Source: Takifugu bimaculatus (taxonomy: Eukaryota; Chordata; Actinopteri; Tetraodontiformes; Tetraodontidae). From it: a stretch of 64,000 nt of DNA. The notes below the pieces were generated by a model. The model was not told the origin of the DNA. It saw nothing but the letters and a program-made list of their open reading frames with translations, and did no database searches. Shown in pieces: positions 44,710 through 56,214 of this stretch. The number at the start of each line of letters is the position of its first letter. Positions within the stretch are counted from its first letter, which is position 1. Made by a program: the position numbers and the translations under genes. The stretch covers positions 14,655,637-14,719,636 of the forward strand of contig CP034993.1 of assembly GCA_004026145.2 (NCBI GenBank), in the 5' to 3' direction.

Positions 44710-47163
44710 CTTCGCCACAGCGCCCTCGCGCTCTTCCCCCTGAACTCACGAGCACTCTGTAGAGCGGCGCCAGTTCATCAACGGCGTGATAATCTTTGAA
44801 GTGATAATCCCAGAACACCGCGGGAGCTCATCCTTCGCATTTATTTGTACGACAGCCGGATGAGTGCAACCAGCAGTGGTGTTATAATTGCACAAAGGCT
44901 GCGTTTCACCCCCGGCACTGCGATGAGGAGTATTGTTGACAGTTGTAGGAGGAAAGATAACTGGGTTAATTAGGGCCAAAAAACGCTAATTAGGCAGCAC
45001 GGAGGGAGCGACGGAAAGTCTATCGCTTCCTCTTTCCCTACTTTGAGGAAGGTTTCGAGCTTGGCTCGCACACAAGTTACAAAGTGGATCCTGTTGAAGA
45101 AAGTAATGGAATGTTTTAATCAATCGGCTCCCGCGAAGCCTCGTCTGGAACCATCTCCCCACCCTCCTTTCCTGTAAACGTGTTCGTAGAAGAGTAAACA
45201 CACAAAAGAGACTCATTTCCATCGGCACCAGTGCCAAAGATCTGCAGTGGCAACTGTTCCCCACACACACACACACACTCAGGCAGGTGACCGTCACAGG
45301 TCTGGCGTCCTACCATCAGTGAGCAGATGTCTTTGCTCCGTTTTGTCCTGGTCTCCAGTGGAAACGGCTGCAGGGAGATGAGCCTGGGGAGTCTCCACGT
45401 GGGTATAAACACAATAAATAAAAGTGTGTGTGTGTGTGTGGGGGGGGAGTCCAGAGAAAAGCCATTTCACAGCCAAACATCACAGCAGGTAAATGCAGTA
45501 AATATTTTGATATGTGATTTAATCTGGAAACGGGAGACCGGGCGAATCTGCCGACTAGCTCAGTATTTGGGAGAGTTGAGCAGGAAACTGGACCAGTTCT
45601 TGATCACTTCTAGAACCTTCAGGCAGGTTGTTTCTCCGGATTACAAGCTTTTAAAGAAGACTTAGCGAATGGCCGTTAGCGTGCTGAAAATGCCGCACGT
45701 GTGCGCGAGGAGCTGAGATCTGGCACTTCCTGCAGGGATGGTTGGTCAAATAATGACAAGACATCACGCCTCCCATGTGACGACACTCATCGCAGATGAG
45801 TTGTTAAGTATTTAAAGTGTGGCTGAGGTGTTTGACATCCAGCGACGTGCTCTGAATACTGCCCACCATTAGCGCAGGCGGTAGGCGTAAAAGCCTCGTA
45901 CGGTTTGATCCGCTGCTGGCTGCACTTCACTCAGACGGACGTTTGTGGCTCCGTGGAAACGGGGCAGAACAACAAAGACTCCCGGTGGTCCATCTCTCCA
46001 CTGCGGCAACAGGCGCGGCCTCCTGTTGCTGCCGTTTCAAAGAAAACTACAAACTGCTTTTTAATTCAGATGCGTTTGGACCTGAAAGCGGGCGAGCTGA
46101 TGACTCAGCGGTGGCCTCGCAGCGTTTCTATGGAGGCAGGAAGTCAACACGTCGCCTTCTCTCGCCGTCCGCGGGCTTCTCTGACATTTGCAGGATCAGC
46201 CAGGACTGGTTCTGGTTCCGCTGGTGCGTGGGAGACGTGCCCCCCCTCCCCCATCACTTGAACCCTCCTCACAGTTCCAGAGAGGGGGCAGCCTCAGGTT
46301 ATTGCTGGCCCACGCTGTGTGGAACTGTAATTGAGCTGGTCTGCCGGGGCCTCGCTGCCTGTTCTCAGCTCCGGCGGAACATTCCTTCCTGTTGGGTGAC
46401 ACATTTGTGTTTCCTTTTGATCATGTCATGTTTTTAGAATTCTTTTTATCAAATAAAAAAAGGGGGGGGGGGTGTCTGGGATGATGTAATGCCTCTGGGA
46501 AATGGAAAATAGTGTCTAAACCACAGGGAAACAAAGGCAAAGATTTAAACTAAAGAGGTATAAATAAATGAGTCCTGACAGCACCACCATAGTTAGAGGA
46601 TGTGATCATGTTTAAACAGGAAGTTGTCTGATCAAGGCTAAAGGGACACGAGTGTCCCATGAGATTCCCCCTGGATCAGTGGTCGGGACAGCTGCCTCTT
46701 AAAGGATGCGATTAAAATGACCCTCGTGCTCATCTTCACCATGCAGCTCTGGCCTGAGATGTCCTCCATAGCTAAAACTCCATAGTAACAACTTTGGTTG
46801 TGCCCTTTTGCACCGAAGAATTAGATCAAACACGATGTTGGCCTGCAGACGTTGCTACAGCACGTAGCCGTAATGTCCCACGTTGGGACCGAAGCAGCTC
46901 AACGACAGAGGAAGAAGCCTCTTCACAGTAAAACCGAGTCCTGGAAAAAGCTGCGTTGGCCAGTAACAAAGGTCGTCTCGCCATCCTGAGCCCCGTCAAT
47001 CATCTCCCACCTTCAGGGGGAGAGTGGGGGAGTGGGGGGTGACGGTCGGTGCGGGGTTGAGACCCACGACAGCATTCTGATGACAATCTGTCAGCTTAAA
47101 TCAGCCATGTGCGGGTGTGGACATGTGTGAGTTTAAAAAAGGAACAGGCACACCACAGAGGAG

Positions 47164-47277
47164 GACAGACAGGCAGACAGGTAGACAGGCTGGCAGGCAG
47201 ACAGGCAGGCAGACAAACAGACAGGCAGGCAGGCAGACAAACAGACAGGCAGGCAGACAGACAGGTAGACAGACAGT
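47164..47277. repeat. second CAGG/CAGA array
   Basis: About 114 bp of CAGA, CAGG, TAGA and CAAA units. It has the same family and orientation as the array 4.1 kb upstream in the same intron. Confidence 0.95.
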
Positions 47278-47631
47278 CACTGGAGGTGGACATAAAGCAG
47301 CAGAGCCAGATTTAAAAGCAAATCCTACGCGGATTAGCTACATTTTAATCCACAGAAAATCGCCGGAAGTCTGAGAATCTTGTGTAAACTGCCTGTTCAA
47401 TGTGCGGAATTTGCATATTTTCTTTAAATTGGTTTATGTAACTGCAAAAAAGTTCACCACAAAACAGCAGCCTGGTGTTGGAAACGAATTTAGGAAAACT
47501 GGACGAGCTGAGCAGAAGGCGCTTGAAACTCCTCCACCTCTTTCTGCTGTTCACCCCCCTCTGGTGCCTCCTCACACCCCCCCTCTGTCCCCGGCACCAC
47601 CTCAGCAGTTAGGCTGCAGATGTGTTCAAAT

Positions 47632-47811
47632 CCAGGACAGGGACTGGGGAGACGTGATCCAACCCTCCTCCAGTGACCAGGACAGGGACCGGGGAGACGT
47701 GATCCGACCCTCCTCCATCCACCAGGACAGGGACCAGGGAGACGTGATCCGACCCTCCTCCAGCCACCAGGACAGGGACTGGGGAGACATGACCCACCCT
47801 CCTCCCTCGCT
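47632..47811. repeat. 45-bp minisatellite, four copies
   Basis: Four head-to-tail 45-bp units start at 47632, 47677, 47722 and 47767. Each begins CCAGGACAGGGAC and contains GGGAGACGTGATCC and CCCTCCTCC. The first three are close and the fourth is diverged. Because 45 is a multiple of three, each frame repeats every 15 codons (for example QDRDWGDVIQPSSSD) and stays open on both strands. Confidence 0.95.
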
Positions 47812-48659
47812 CCTCCTCTCCCCCCTTGTGGCTGTAAAGCTGCTTCCTGCTGCTTGCGTCCAATGTTTCATGTTTTTTTTCTTGTATCTCTTCATGGACC
47901 AATCAGGAAAAGGCAAAAACTAAATTATGACCTGAAGTAAAGTCTGAGTCTTGTTTTTTGTTACAATCTTTACGTGCACCTTTTACAAAAATGCGTTTTA
48001 TATATTCAGCCTTGATGATCAGCCCTCGCAGTTATTAAAGTTTAAACTTGAATTCCTCCTCCCTCACCTCCATGAGTGATGGTTGCAGGCTGCGTCTGAC
48101 CACCTGACCAAGGCCGTCCTTCACCTCCCACTTCTCCCTTCACAGCAGGATTCCTTGCTTGTGTTTTTAACTGGGACCTTCTCAAATGGTGAATAAACCC
48201 TGTTAGCAAACTGCTCGAGTTTGAGGTCAGAACAATGAACTCTTCGCTCGGCCGTCAGAAAACAAGCGGGCTGCTGGAGGAATGCCGTCTGAAAGGCTTC
48301 CCGGACTCCTGGTGTGGGTTGGAATTAAACGCAGCATTCCAAAAAAACAACAAGCAGAATGAATCCGAGGTCCTGCGAGCGGCTGGAACCAGCGTTCTCT
48401 GATGAGAACGAGCCAAACATCTGTAACGTTGAAGTCAGCACTTTACGAGTGTGTCATGTTGAAGGTCGGCCAAAATTTACATTCCAAAAATTGCAGCGGG
48501 AGCATCTTTTTCCCCCCCGTGATAAATGATTTAATCAACCAATCAATCACAGACATTTAAAAATGAATTTCCTGTCACCTGAGTGAGGGATGAAGGCGTG
48601 TCCCGGCGGCGTCTCGCTGCCTCCCGGACCTGCTAATGCATGTTTGTGTCTGTCTGCAG

Positions 48660-49012
48660 GTGTCTGGGGGGCATTGAGGTGATGAAGGGGCCCCGGTCAT
48701 CCCAGTGGAGGAACCAGCTAATGACGAGTGGCCGTTGCTGCTGAACCAACCTCACCCTCTCCACCTTCCCCCCTCACCCTCATCTCTGATGGCTCTATGG
48801 GGCCTCATCAGCCTCAGCCTTCACTGCTGGGTGTGTTTACGCTGGACAGTAGCGGCGGCCGCTGCTGCCACTACCAGCCTCCCCAGCGACAAGCCTGGGG
48901 GCCCCCTGGACTGGCTGCTGTCTGATAAAGGGCCATTCCACCACTCCCCGGAGTACATTGATTTTGTGGAAAAGAACCGGCAAGGCTTTTCCACCAGATA
49001 CAAGATATACAG
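48660..49012 (+). CDS. brinp3: brinp3 exon 2: start codon, signal peptide, N-terminus
   Basis: This exon carries the start and residues 1-75. I choose ATG 48789-48791 because it is the only in-frame ATG after the TGA at 48675-48677. It yields MALWGLISLSLHCWVCLRW, whose MALW and SLHCWV match the human BRINP3 signal region (there preceded by a short extension). A hydrophobic signal peptide of about 27 residues includes six consecutive alanines (22-27). The mature start reads GGPLDWLLSDKGPFHHSPEY and RQGFSTRYKIYR, the hallmark BRINP N-terminal segment. The donor is GTGAGT at 49013, and the exon ends in AG, splitting the arginine-75 codon. The family N-terminus entering the MACPF domain marks a protein of the secretory pathway. 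Confidence 0.93.
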
Positions 49013-50377
49013 GTGAGTCACGGCTATCTGCTCGCATCATCCGCATGACAAATCCCCCGGGAGGCCACAGCCCATAATCCGTGTGGGTGTCCTTTAAAAG
49101 AGGCGTGTGTACATATGGATAACGCTGCCGTGTCGCCGGGAGATAACGAGCAGGTTTCTGTCAACAAAAGCACCGATGAGCTGCAGCGCTCCACGTTCAC
49201 GATGGGCTTTATTTTCAGAGGTGGCTTCCACGTGCACAACTCAGGCGAATGTCACGCCACCGGGGGAAACTTTGGGTTTGTCTCGGTAAACGACGCGGGA
49301 GGTGTCGCTGTTGTGCTCCCGCTCTTTGATGAGGAGAGATCAGCCGCCTGGTAATATCGGAGGTGCCCTGAAAGCACCGCGGCTGCTCAGTCAGGTCATC
49401 TGCATGTTCTGGGTGAGGTCCTACCCTTCATTTCAGGAGGAGCCCAGCAGAACGTCCCCACCTGAACTGTAGTAAAAAGAAAGCTTGTAAAAATTAGATT
49501 GCTGGATTTGAAAGTTAATTTGATGAGGAAATTTCATCCGGCAACTTACAAACTTCCTTCTTTTATACTTACAGTGTTGCTTAAGGACAAGGGCATCCCG
49601 AGGGGGGCTTAATCTATATAAAACAGGTTATTTCCACAACATTACAGACTAGAGTTTATTATAAACCTCACGTAGCTCCTTTTCTCCTCACGGGGGTCTC
49701 GAACACTCACCCGAAGGCAATTTTGTATCTTCTATTACTGAAGAAAGTGGGAAATATGCTGCCTAAAACCCTCTTTCATTGTTATTTAGGAGGCTCTCTG
49801 CGTTATTGTCCCCTGTGCAGTCATGCAGAAAGGTTTCATGAACAGCCAACGTTCACAAAATGTCTGGCACCCACGAGGCTGTAATTCATGCGTGCACATG
49901 CTTCCCAGCGGGCTGGATGTCGCGATGGGCTGCCGTCCAAACCCCTCAGGGAGTCACCTGATCGGCCGGTCATCTGATGTATGCTGATGAGTACAGGGGG
50001 AAGAAACTCTGATTGGCCACGACAACAGCGTCTGAGCCATATGCACGCCGCGGCGGAGTCATGAATCATCTTCATCGTCATTAAGAGCGATGTTGCTGGA
50101 GCTTCTGGAAATAGATAGACGGGGTTCCTGACATCTACGGATCGGCCCGAGGATACTTTATGGCTTTGTTCAACAGTCGCTGCATTAGAGCTTTTTAATA
50201 TTTCCGTCTCTGGCAGAAGGCAGCGGTCTGTTGGAGCAGAGCTGCACGGGCGGCGAGATTAATAGTCTTATCATGTGGCCAAGTGATTAGTGGGCTCTTA
50301 GTACTTATTACTGCACATTATCACAGAATCCCAAGAGACGCTTCCGTCAGCTGCAAAGGTTGTGTCTGGGATAGCAA

Positions 50378-50378
<1 letters not shown>

Positions 50379-50446
<68 letters not shown>
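50379..50446. repeat. (CA)n microsatellite
   Basis: A perfect 68-bp CA run, the longest perfect dinucleotide run in the window. Confidence 0.98.
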
Positions 50447-50448
<2 letters not shown>

Positions 50449-52339
50449 GGTATATCTGTATCTGTGTTTGAAAACACAACAGCTAAATATCCAGTAAATC
50501 CTCCCAAACTGAAATCAACTTGGAAGCGGTCCTACAAAGTTTAAATCGCGAGTGATATTTGTGGGCGAGTTTCCAAACAACAGCTCGTTCGGATTCCACT
50601 GTGAGTAATAATGTGACTTTTTTTTTTTCCATGAATAAAATGAATTGGGTGTCTTTTATTAAAGAAAGTGGGCCACTGCAATCTCCAGCTGTGCGCGACT
50701 GGTCCTTAAATCAGTTTCACTAGCTTGTTTCTTTTCCCAGTCGGAATTTCAAGCATTTTTTATGAGCAGAGTTTCCACCTACGATGTAACTGGAGGCAGA
50801 GAGAGAAGATACCAGGTCCTGAACAAATGACCTTCGCACAGGAACCTGGAATTCATGTCTAAGATGACAAAGAAGTTATCGAGCTTTTACTAAAATGAGC
50901 TACTTTTCATCCTTGCCAGATGCCAAAGGGAATGATTCTGGTCGGCAGTCTGGGATGATAATACAATAGTTTGCCTTGAGACGTCGGGCATAATTGCATT
51001 GCGTGAGAGTTTCTCTGACCTTTAAAAGACCTACACAGTTGAACTTGCATCAGAGAACGTGCCAGCCTCATCTGACGTTCATCTCTCGTACCTTGAATAA
51101 TTAATCCTTTTAACGGAGCTGATACGGAATCATTTACAAAAAAGTTAACTCGAGGTTTAGGAAAAGTTTGTTGATTAAATTGCTGCGTCCTGATGAAACC
51201 ACCTCCTCCGCGTTAGTGACAAATCTTTAAAATGTTTTTCTATTAAATCCTGGGAGAGTTTTAGTTTTGGGTAATAAAATCCAGGCTGAGTTATAGAACT
51301 GTTACCTTTTACAGCTGAGCGGAACCTTCAAATAACCTCTGTGAGACTCACCGGCAATGAAACACAGCACAAGCTGATGCCACTGACACTGGTAGTTAGC
51401 ATTGATGCTAAGCTATACAGGCTCCGTCATTCTCACACAAACTCATTAACTGCTGATTTATCATCTGGATAAGAAACTGTAAATGTTTCCCTGTAAAGTT
51501 TGCAGTGTCGGTGAAGCACACATGGCGTTAGGTGGCTATGGCAACCCTGTAGGGACACTATGTTTGTTTACTATTGTTTAATGTGAAAAAATAAGTATAA
51601 ATGGCGGGTATATGTACCCAAGACGTGGACTCGAGCCTATTCCACAGTCTCTCTCTCCAAGCTTGATCAGATTATTCTGCACAATCTTCGTGCCAGCACA
51701 TCTGGCCCAGTAAAACCAGCCCAGACCTGAACAATCATCAGTAACTAAGGAAGAGAACAGGGGTGGGGGGTTGCGAATACTCTCCACCTGCTCTCCGCCT
51801 CGATAACTCCTGTTTGCTTGCTGCAAAGTGGAAGTGGCGACAGGGTCCCGGTTGAAGAGGTCATTCCGTTGTATGACAGGGCGGGTGCTGAAGATTTATG
51901 GCCGCACGAGACAAATATGTGGACCAGAAATGAGCCTCTCTGGTGTTTGTCTGAAAAGTGCAGCGTCGGCTAAAAAGGCACACATCAGGCATCGCCGTCA
52001 CCGTCCCGCTCACACACACTCTCTGCTTAATCCTGAGCCAATCAGCCTCAATTCAGGGGGAATTGAAAAGCAATCCTCCACCTGCTACTTTCTCTGCAAC
52101 AGTTTGTTCCAGTTTATGTTCTGTGTCGTTGGAACACGTGGGTGTTGGTGCTTTCCTCAGCGCTCCAGCGTTCCTTTGAAACGCACCCTTTCACAAAGGC
52201 CACGCCGCCTCCATCCATCACAGGCAGCCGCTGCCGTTCAACCTCTCCCATTACAGCCCTCACCTTTTATTTCTGCGCGAGACAAACCCACAATTTTCCT
52301 AAAATGACTTTTCATTCCGCGGCCTATGAAACCCGACAA

Positions 52340-52830
52340 ATATAAATAAGGTGGGAGCTTCGTCAGAAGGCCAATTTGGGATTTTGATATTCCAACGGAT
52401 TGATTTTCCAAAAGACATGATCAGGTATAAAACTGCAATCTTCTCCTCCCAATAGGAGCTTAATTACGAGTAAATTGGGGGCATTTGCGAGGTGCCAGTG
52501 AGCGTGCACGTGGCTGATGTGTGATAACCACAGAACTGCAATATCAGAACTTTCTGTACATTCCCGACTGGTGGATTCCCGAGGATCTAATCCCGCCTGT
52601 ACGCTGATATCAAGCTCTTTAAAGCATCAAAGATAACAGAGGTCAGACTATTTAATTAATCGCAGCTACAGACACTGAAATCGTTATTTTCCTCTGTGTT
52701 TGTCTTATCCCCTCTACAATATTAAGATCTGAATTAAATTAGAGTCCGAAAGCCTTAATTACTTTCTTTGATTTCGCTGTCAGTAAAAACGGTTCATAAA
52801 CTCCGAATTAGAATGAAGCACGAGAAGCAG
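52340..52830. promoter_or_regulatory. brinp3: candidate intronic conserved element
   Basis: A repeat-free complex block with many homeodomain-like cores (GCTTAATTACGAG, TTTAATTAATCGC, CCTTAATTACTTTC) and motifs such as TGTGATAACCACAGAAC. It has no coding potential. It resembles intronic developmental enhancers; conservation is not tested. Confidence 0.3.
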
Positions 52831-53168
52831 CTCAGTAAGAAAGTGGTGGTGACGGGGTCTAAATGTTGCCTCCTCATATTTACGCTCATTAAAAACCTTG
52901 GATTCAACGTCGATATTTGACTGAATCTCCTGAAAAACAGCGCTGCTGCAGATTAAAGGCGAGAGAAAGCACGCTGCCTACTGATGTCGGAGACCAAAAC
53001 CTTTGTCCGGAACAATTCCGAGCGACGCCGAGGACGTCGACGGCAAAACGATTCGTTTCAGCAACGTGCACATTTTATTTCACCTTGTTTACCGCAGCGA
53101 TGCACCTGTTGGAGGCATTCTGACCTGTTTTGGTTCAGCTGAATGGAGTTTTTGTGATGGCAGCATCT

Positions 53169-53170
<2 letters not shown>

Positions 53171-53220
<50 letters not shown>
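53171..53220. repeat. (CA)n microsatellite
   Basis: A perfect 50-bp CA run. Confidence 0.97.
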
Positions 53221-53221
<1 letters not shown>

Positions 53222-53935
53222 CCCAGTTATTGCCTGGTGGTGTTTGTGTAGGTTCAGATGAGACATTTACCACCTTAATTTCATCGTCATCATCATCTTC
53301 ATCCATCAGAAATCATTGAACTTCTACATCATCATGTATATCAGTCGTGAGCGTGAGTCCAGGGACAGAAGATCTGAGCACAGCCCCCCTCCTGAGCCCA
53401 CTCCTGACTGAGGGAACGCTGGGGACTAAATGTCAACTACTCAGTTATTCCTGCAGCATGTTGTCAGATAATCGATGTCCAAATATTTAATGTCAGTTCC
53501 CAGGAAAAGAGACTGGACAGGATGAGTCTACCCAGGCACTCCATGGACCTTGTTTGCTGGGATTCAATCCCACCTCCTGATCAGATAATCAGGGGGATTT
53601 TGTGTTAACATCACATATGTAAATCTATCATTTCTCAGATTTGAGGGAACAATCTCACCACAGCAGTAAGAAAATGAGCCAGAACCCTTGACGGCGCCCA
53701 CAGAGAGGACCCATTTCTAACGGGCTCCTCAGAGGCCTTTTTCCCCCGGTGAAAGGGTTTCGACCTTGTGTGGTGATTGTAAGCTGCTGGTTTGCCTGTT
53801 AGTTCTTTCGGCCAATTGCATCCAATTTATCCAACCTGTGAATTGCAGCCTGGTCTGTTCAGAGCGACGAAGATCTTCCATCTAAATGAAGTGAACTTTT
53901 CTGCAGGACAATCTAGAGCTTACAGGGCGGGCGGC

Positions 53936-53940
<5 letters not shown>

Positions 53941-53967
<27 letters not shown>
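53941..53967. repeat. (GT)n microsatellite
   Basis: A 27-bp GT run. Confidence 0.95.
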
Positions 53968-54076
53968 GCACAAAGAAAGAACTTAAACATCCCAGAATCT
54001 CTCTGAGACGACCATGAAATTGGTCTGATTAATTGTCAGAAACAGGGCAGCAGCATCCACTTGACCTCCTGCACTC

Positions 54077-54500
54077 ACAGCAGAGCAGTAGTAGCAGCAG
54101 AGCAACAACAGCAGCAACAGAGCAGCAGCAGCAGCAGCAGAGCAGCAGCAGAGCAGCAGCAGCAGCAGCAGAGCAGCAACAGAGCAGCAGCAGAGCAGTA
54201 GCAGTAGCAGCAGCAGCAGCAGCAGAGCAGCAACAGAGCAGCAGCAGCAGCAGCAGAGCAGCAGCAGCAGAGCAGCAGCAGCAGAGCAGCAGCAGAACAG
54301 CAGCAGCAGAGCAGCAGCAGCAGAGCAGCAGCAGCAGAGCAGCAGCAGCAGCAGCAGAGCAGCAACAGCAGCAGAGCAGCAGCAGAGCAGCAGCAGCAGA
54401 GCAGCAGCAGCAGCAGAGCAGCAGCAGAGCAGCAGCAGCAGAGCAGCAGCAGCAGCAGCAGCAGAGCAGCAGCAGAACAGCAGCAGCAGCAGCAGCAGCT
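54077..54500. repeat. brinp3: (AGC)n trinucleotide array with AGAGC interruptions
   Basis: About 424 bp of CAG/AGC triplets broken every 3-8 units by an extra AG, giving AGAGCAGCAGC blocks. The interruptions shift the triplet register, so no frame is a pure poly-Gln, poly-Ser or poly-Ala run for long. It lies within brinp3 intron 2 and is transcribed as CAG-type RNA in the sense direction. Confidence 0.97.
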
Positions 54501-54962
54501 CCTCTCAGTGGTCTCCAGTGATTTGCTGAGCCTACATACAGACGGAGGACATGTCGTCCTCCCAAGGTTTTGCTGATCATCTCAAGACCATCAGAAACCA
54601 CCCAAACGTAACATTTAGTGAGCGTTGGAGCAGCTCCACAAACTTGGGGTTCAAGCTGTGCTCATGTTCTCACCGACATCATGGCAACGCTTTGTTCCCG
54701 TCTCATCCCAGAGCAGATCTGTCCTGATGAAACTGTTAGCCGTGTAGCAGGAGGAGCTTCAGCCTTGATGTCATTAACGTGCTCAAATTTGGGTTTCTGC
54801 CCAACTTTTGATTCCATTTTGCAGAAATAAATGTTGTTGTTTTTTTTTTTTAAAAAAGGCTGTAATTTAGTGAATTCACCTCTTTTCTCTCATCTCAGCA
54901 ACCAGACGACACGATGCCGTAAACACGCAGTGGGATGAGTTTGTGCTGTTGTTTCTGTTCAG

Positions 54963-55153
54963 GGAATTTGGGAGATGGAAGGTCAGCAACTTGGCCGTGG
55001 AAAGGAGAGATTTCTTGGAGTCTCCTTTGCCTCTGACTCCCGAGTTCATCAGGAACATCCGTCTCCTGGGCCGCAGGCCCACCACCCAGATGATCACTGA
55101 CAATCTGATCAGGAAGTACGGGACCCACTTCCTGTTGTCAGCAACATTGGGAG
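54963..55153 (+). CDS. brinp3: brinp3 exon 3: MACPF domain, N-terminal part
   Basis: This exon encodes residues 75-139. It completes arginine, then reads EFGRWKVSNLAVERRDFLES, followed by LTPEFIRNIRLLGRRPTTQM. It ends with KYGTHFLLSATLGG (residues 126-139), the YGTH[FY] signature of the MACPF/perforin fold. The acceptor TTTCTGTTCAG (to 54962) and donor GTAAAC are canonical, and the exon ends in phase 1, splitting glycine-139. BRINP MACPF domains are not known to form pores; the fold is family knowledge. Confidence 0.96.
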
Positions 55154-56214
55154 GTAAACAACAGTAAACAAGCCAGTCTCTTTCCATATGCTGATGTGGA
55201 TGATTGAAGACGTTAATAAACGTAATGCAGCCGTTGCTCTTCGCTAATGTGAACGCAGCGCGTTCTGACGGAGCTAAAAATGAAATCTCTTTGTATTCCA
55301 GCGGACTTCCGATGGCTTTTCTATACAGTGGTATGAAGAAAAATATGCTTTTAGGAATTAGTAGTCTTGAGTGAAAAGGAGGGTTTGCGTGGCTAAAAGC
55401 TTTCCGGCATTAGTCTTCCGGCGTGGCACAAACAGATGGCGCGCAGTCTTTGTCAAAGAAAGTCATTTACCAACACGTCACGGCAGACACACATGCCAGC
55501 GGTAGCAGGAGAGTCCTGGGAGATGTAGTAATGCGTGGAAAGAGACGTGGTCCGTGAACCTGCCAATCCCAATTACGCGCGCACTCTTTTAATTGATTCA
55601 ATTAGCAAAAAAAAAATAAAAAACGTGGCAGGAACACACGCACGCACATTCTGAAAAGCAGGTTTTCCGGAGCGGCGGAAAAACTCGGCGGCGGCTGGAA
55701 AGTAGATTTAATGCTTGTAAAAGGTCAGCGACGAGGCGGGCTGCAGATCTGCCCGAGCAGATCTTAATGCAGCCCACCGATCTGGCTCTCAGCCACCACT
55801 TAGTGGTATGAAGAGAAGAGGATGAGGAGTTTACCTTGGGTGGGGTCCAGATATGTGCCTGCCTGCTTCTGGATGGATTACCTTTGTGTTCAGAAACATA
55901 CGGACTTAATGAAATTAATAAATAGCTTGTGATATTAAGAGGGTGCCCTTCAGCGGCCCGGGGGGAGGCGGCGGCTAGAGGAATGGCCTGGAAGCATTAA
56001 CACCGCATTAGGAGGAGAAATATGATGTGCAGCGTCCTGGGGGGGCCACGAAGTGGAGATCACTGCCGTCGCTGGGGGGATGGGATGGAGCAGGAAGCTC
56101 ATGTGGGACTGGTTGGGTGGGAAAAATGTGAACCACAGGCATGTTTAGCCAGAACCGCGACGTCAGGGCTTCAGCTAGCTGAACGCGTGGTGCCGCTCTC
56201 ATGTTTGTGTGCAG
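55154..56214 (+). other. brinp3: brinp3 intron 3
   Basis: A 1.06-kb intron with donor GTAAAC and acceptor TTTGTGTGCAG. It has an A-rich tract at 55606-55622 and GC-rich bits near 55665-55740; nothing else is evident. Confidence 0.9.

Larger units (their letters stand above)
41158..48659 (+). other. brinp3: brinp3 intron 1
   Basis: A 7.5-kb intron with donor GTGAGTAC and acceptor TGTCTGTCTGCAG. It contains a CACG run (41290-41310), a TG run (41838-41865), a 616-bp CAGG/CAGA array, a CA run (43853-43898), a 13-bp triplicate at 44671-44709, further CA/TG runs near 45257-45280 and 45424-45440, a second CAGG/CAGA array and a 45-bp minisatellite. No coding exon is visible inside. Confidence 0.65.
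41114..48744 (+). promoter_or_regulatory. brinp3: spliced upstream ORF in brinp3 5' UTR
   Basis: If exon 1 (ending 41157) is joined to 48660, an ATG at 41114 opens a 42-codon frame that crosses the junction and stops at TGA 48742-48744, 44 bases before the chosen brinp3 start. Its peptide begins MRRTESKFIRRFTPRCLGG. The frame differs from the main ORF. Such a uORF would be expected to reduce translation from the downstream ATG. The splice join is inferred, not observed. Confidence 0.45.
49013..54962 (+). other. brinp3: brinp3 intron 2
   Basis: A 5.95-kb intron from GTGAGT to TTTCTGTTCAG. It contains three CA/TG microsatellites, a 424-bp AGC array ending 463 bp before the acceptor and a candidate conserved block at 52340-52830. 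A 79-codon ATG-initiated frame at 49115-49354 has no recognised family. Confidence 0.85.

Noticed and set aside
48705..48788. Longer brinp3 N-terminus starting upstream of MALW
   Set aside because: The upstream in-frame codon at 48705 is GTG and there is no ATG after the TGA at 48675, so 48789 is the first usable start.
53560..53580. tRNA/SINE B-box-like motif (GGGATTCAATCCCACC)
   Set aside because: No matching A box or cloverleaf lies upstream, so neither a tRNA gene nor a SINE is supported.
54029..54601. Gln/Ser/Ala and Leu/Cys/Ala open frames
   Set aside because: These are translations of the AGC array inside brinp3 intron 2; no splice evidence ties them to the gene.
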